Of a DNA stretch of 64,000 bases, positions 63,128-64,000 are shown piece by piece. The DNA comes from Heterostelium album PN500 (taxonomy: Eukaryota > Evosea > Eumycetozoa > Acytosteliales > Acytosteliaceae). A program made the translations under genes and the position numbers. Below the pieces are notes generated by a model that made no database searches, was not told the origin of the DNA, and was given only the letters and a program-made list of their open reading frames with translations. The DNA is taken from NCBI RefSeq assembly GCF_000004825.1, contig NW_008805066.1, forward strand, positions 1,165,171 through 1,229,170. Direction: 5' to 3'. Within the stretch, counting starts at the first letter, position 1. Each line of letters opens with the position of its first letter.

Positions 63128-63720
63128 TGTTCGACTCTTTGGCTAAATCATGACAAGGATCAACGTGATTAAAGATACTATCAGAGTAAAAGAACTATTG
63201 CAATAGTAATGCATTTCAAGTACAACCAATTAATAGTATGATCATCAAGATTATCAAGACAGAGGGTTCAGCGATGCCAATGAAAGTACGGTTGGAGACG
63301 GGCCTGCTACACAAAGCCAAGGTGTGCTATTGAGGTATGTAAATTTATATTTTTAAACATTTTTAAATATACTGCAATTATCTAATATACATCACAATCA
63401 TATAGAGAGTCAAGTTAGTTTATAAATAGATTTTATTTCGACAAGCAATAGAAAATGATATTGATCAAGTACAACTTGTTGTTCTAAAGCTTATTTGCTT
63501 ACCTATTAGGTGAAACATACACCAACACTTTGATCAAAGTTAATGCAGCCACCACCATCTTACAAGAAGATATGGTCACTATCGAACAAGCGAGATCGAA
63601 TGTTTCAAATCATTTACATTTGGAGTACAATTATAGACGCCAACAATCTTTAAATTGCTTCAAATAGATTAACAGTAAGATAAGAAATAATAATTTATAT
63701 TAATTAATAGAATTTTACTA
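63128..63720 (+). pseudogene. Broken copy 2 of the unknown multi-exon gene
   Basis: It follows the second repeat copy as the first locus follows copy 1. It has a related exon ending at 63334 with the same GTATGT donor, a homologous intron to 63429, and a homologous third donor near 63675 (CAAATAGATTAACAGTAAG). The conserved peptide MTRINVIKDTIRVK appears here at ~63147, upstream of the other exons, whereas in copy 1 it lies downstream, so the locus is rearranged as well as decayed. A separate frame at ~63488-63666 (LLGETYTNTLIKVNAATTIL...) is coding-like and ends in a stop. Confidence 0.5.
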
Positions 63721-64000
63721 ACATTTATTGATTATTATTATTGATTATTTTTATTGATTATTGGGAAATTATAAATTTAGATAACAGATATTTAAAGAAG
63801 ATTACATTCAAAAAGATATATTTAATATCAACAACAACGACAATAACTACAACAACAACATTTGGAAATATTATCTATTAGATTATTAACAATAGAAATT
63901 TTATAAATGTATCGCATAAACAATAACATTTCGTGCAGATCTCAAGATATCAATGACAATTGTAAATAGTGGTGATTAAAAATGTATATAGTTTCAGCTT
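63721..64000. other. Window end, A/T-rich
   Basis: Non-coding A/T-rich DNA with AAC/ACA repeats near 63830-63860; nothing recognised. Confidence 0.4.

Overview
The window is nuclear DNA of a dictyostelid social amoeba. AT-rich intergenic DNA with long A/T runs surrounds more GC-rich coding exons. Most genes carry one or more short AT-rich introns with GTAAGT/GTATGT donors and TAG/CAG acceptors. CAA/AAC (Gln/Asn) tracts are present, and so are typical dictyostelid families: F-box/FNIP repeat proteins, ComC-like LRR-TIG-EGF surface proteins and a neurofibromin. The codon and repeat style is milder than in D. discoideum, so another dictyostelid group is likely; the species cannot be named from the sequence alone.

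Layout. 1-1416 (+): 3' end of a large USP9X/USP34-like ubiquitin hydrolase. 1470-5347 and 5717-9577 (-): two tandem ComC-like cell-surface genes that share a ~1.13 kb indel-free, near-identical 3' block, which even includes the last codons of the USP gene. 10019-13764 (-): PH + WD40 protein; a decayed copy of one of its exons lies at 13969-14205. 14491-22388 (-): neurofibromin. 24636-25475 (-): E2 ubiquitin-conjugating enzyme. 26658-27419 (-): small secreted protein with two internal repeats. 28443-30567 (+): RhoGEF/PH protein. 30806-31273 (-): small orphan. 31551-32003 (-): intronless ElaA-type acetyltransferase. 32694-33653 (+): Cys-rich membrane-anchored protein. 34548-36844 (+): CUE/coiled-coil/SKICH-like protein. 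37210-43794: a cluster of four F-box/FNIP genes, only one of which looks intact. 44111-45587 (+): purine-degradation gene joining a gutted allantoinase to an OHCU decarboxylase. 45922-47334 (+): APH/choline-kinase-like kinase.

47712-59297 (+) is the most striking locus. It is one ~11.6 kb gene (about 3,730 codons) that reads, in order: an HNH/Endo-VII-type nuclease domain, a long helical region, ankyrin repeats, and a SecA-type DEAD ATPase with all visible NTPase motifs intact. An in-frame TAA at 54618-54620 separates the ankyrin part from the SecA part unless a small frame-preserving intron removes it. The spliceosomal introns show the gene is resident in the eukaryotic genome.

59298-64000 holds no intact gene. 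It contains a ~410 bp direct repeat (59655-60066 / 62718-63127). Each copy leads into a related but broken exon-intron structure, so this end looks like a pseudogene-rich, recently duplicated region.
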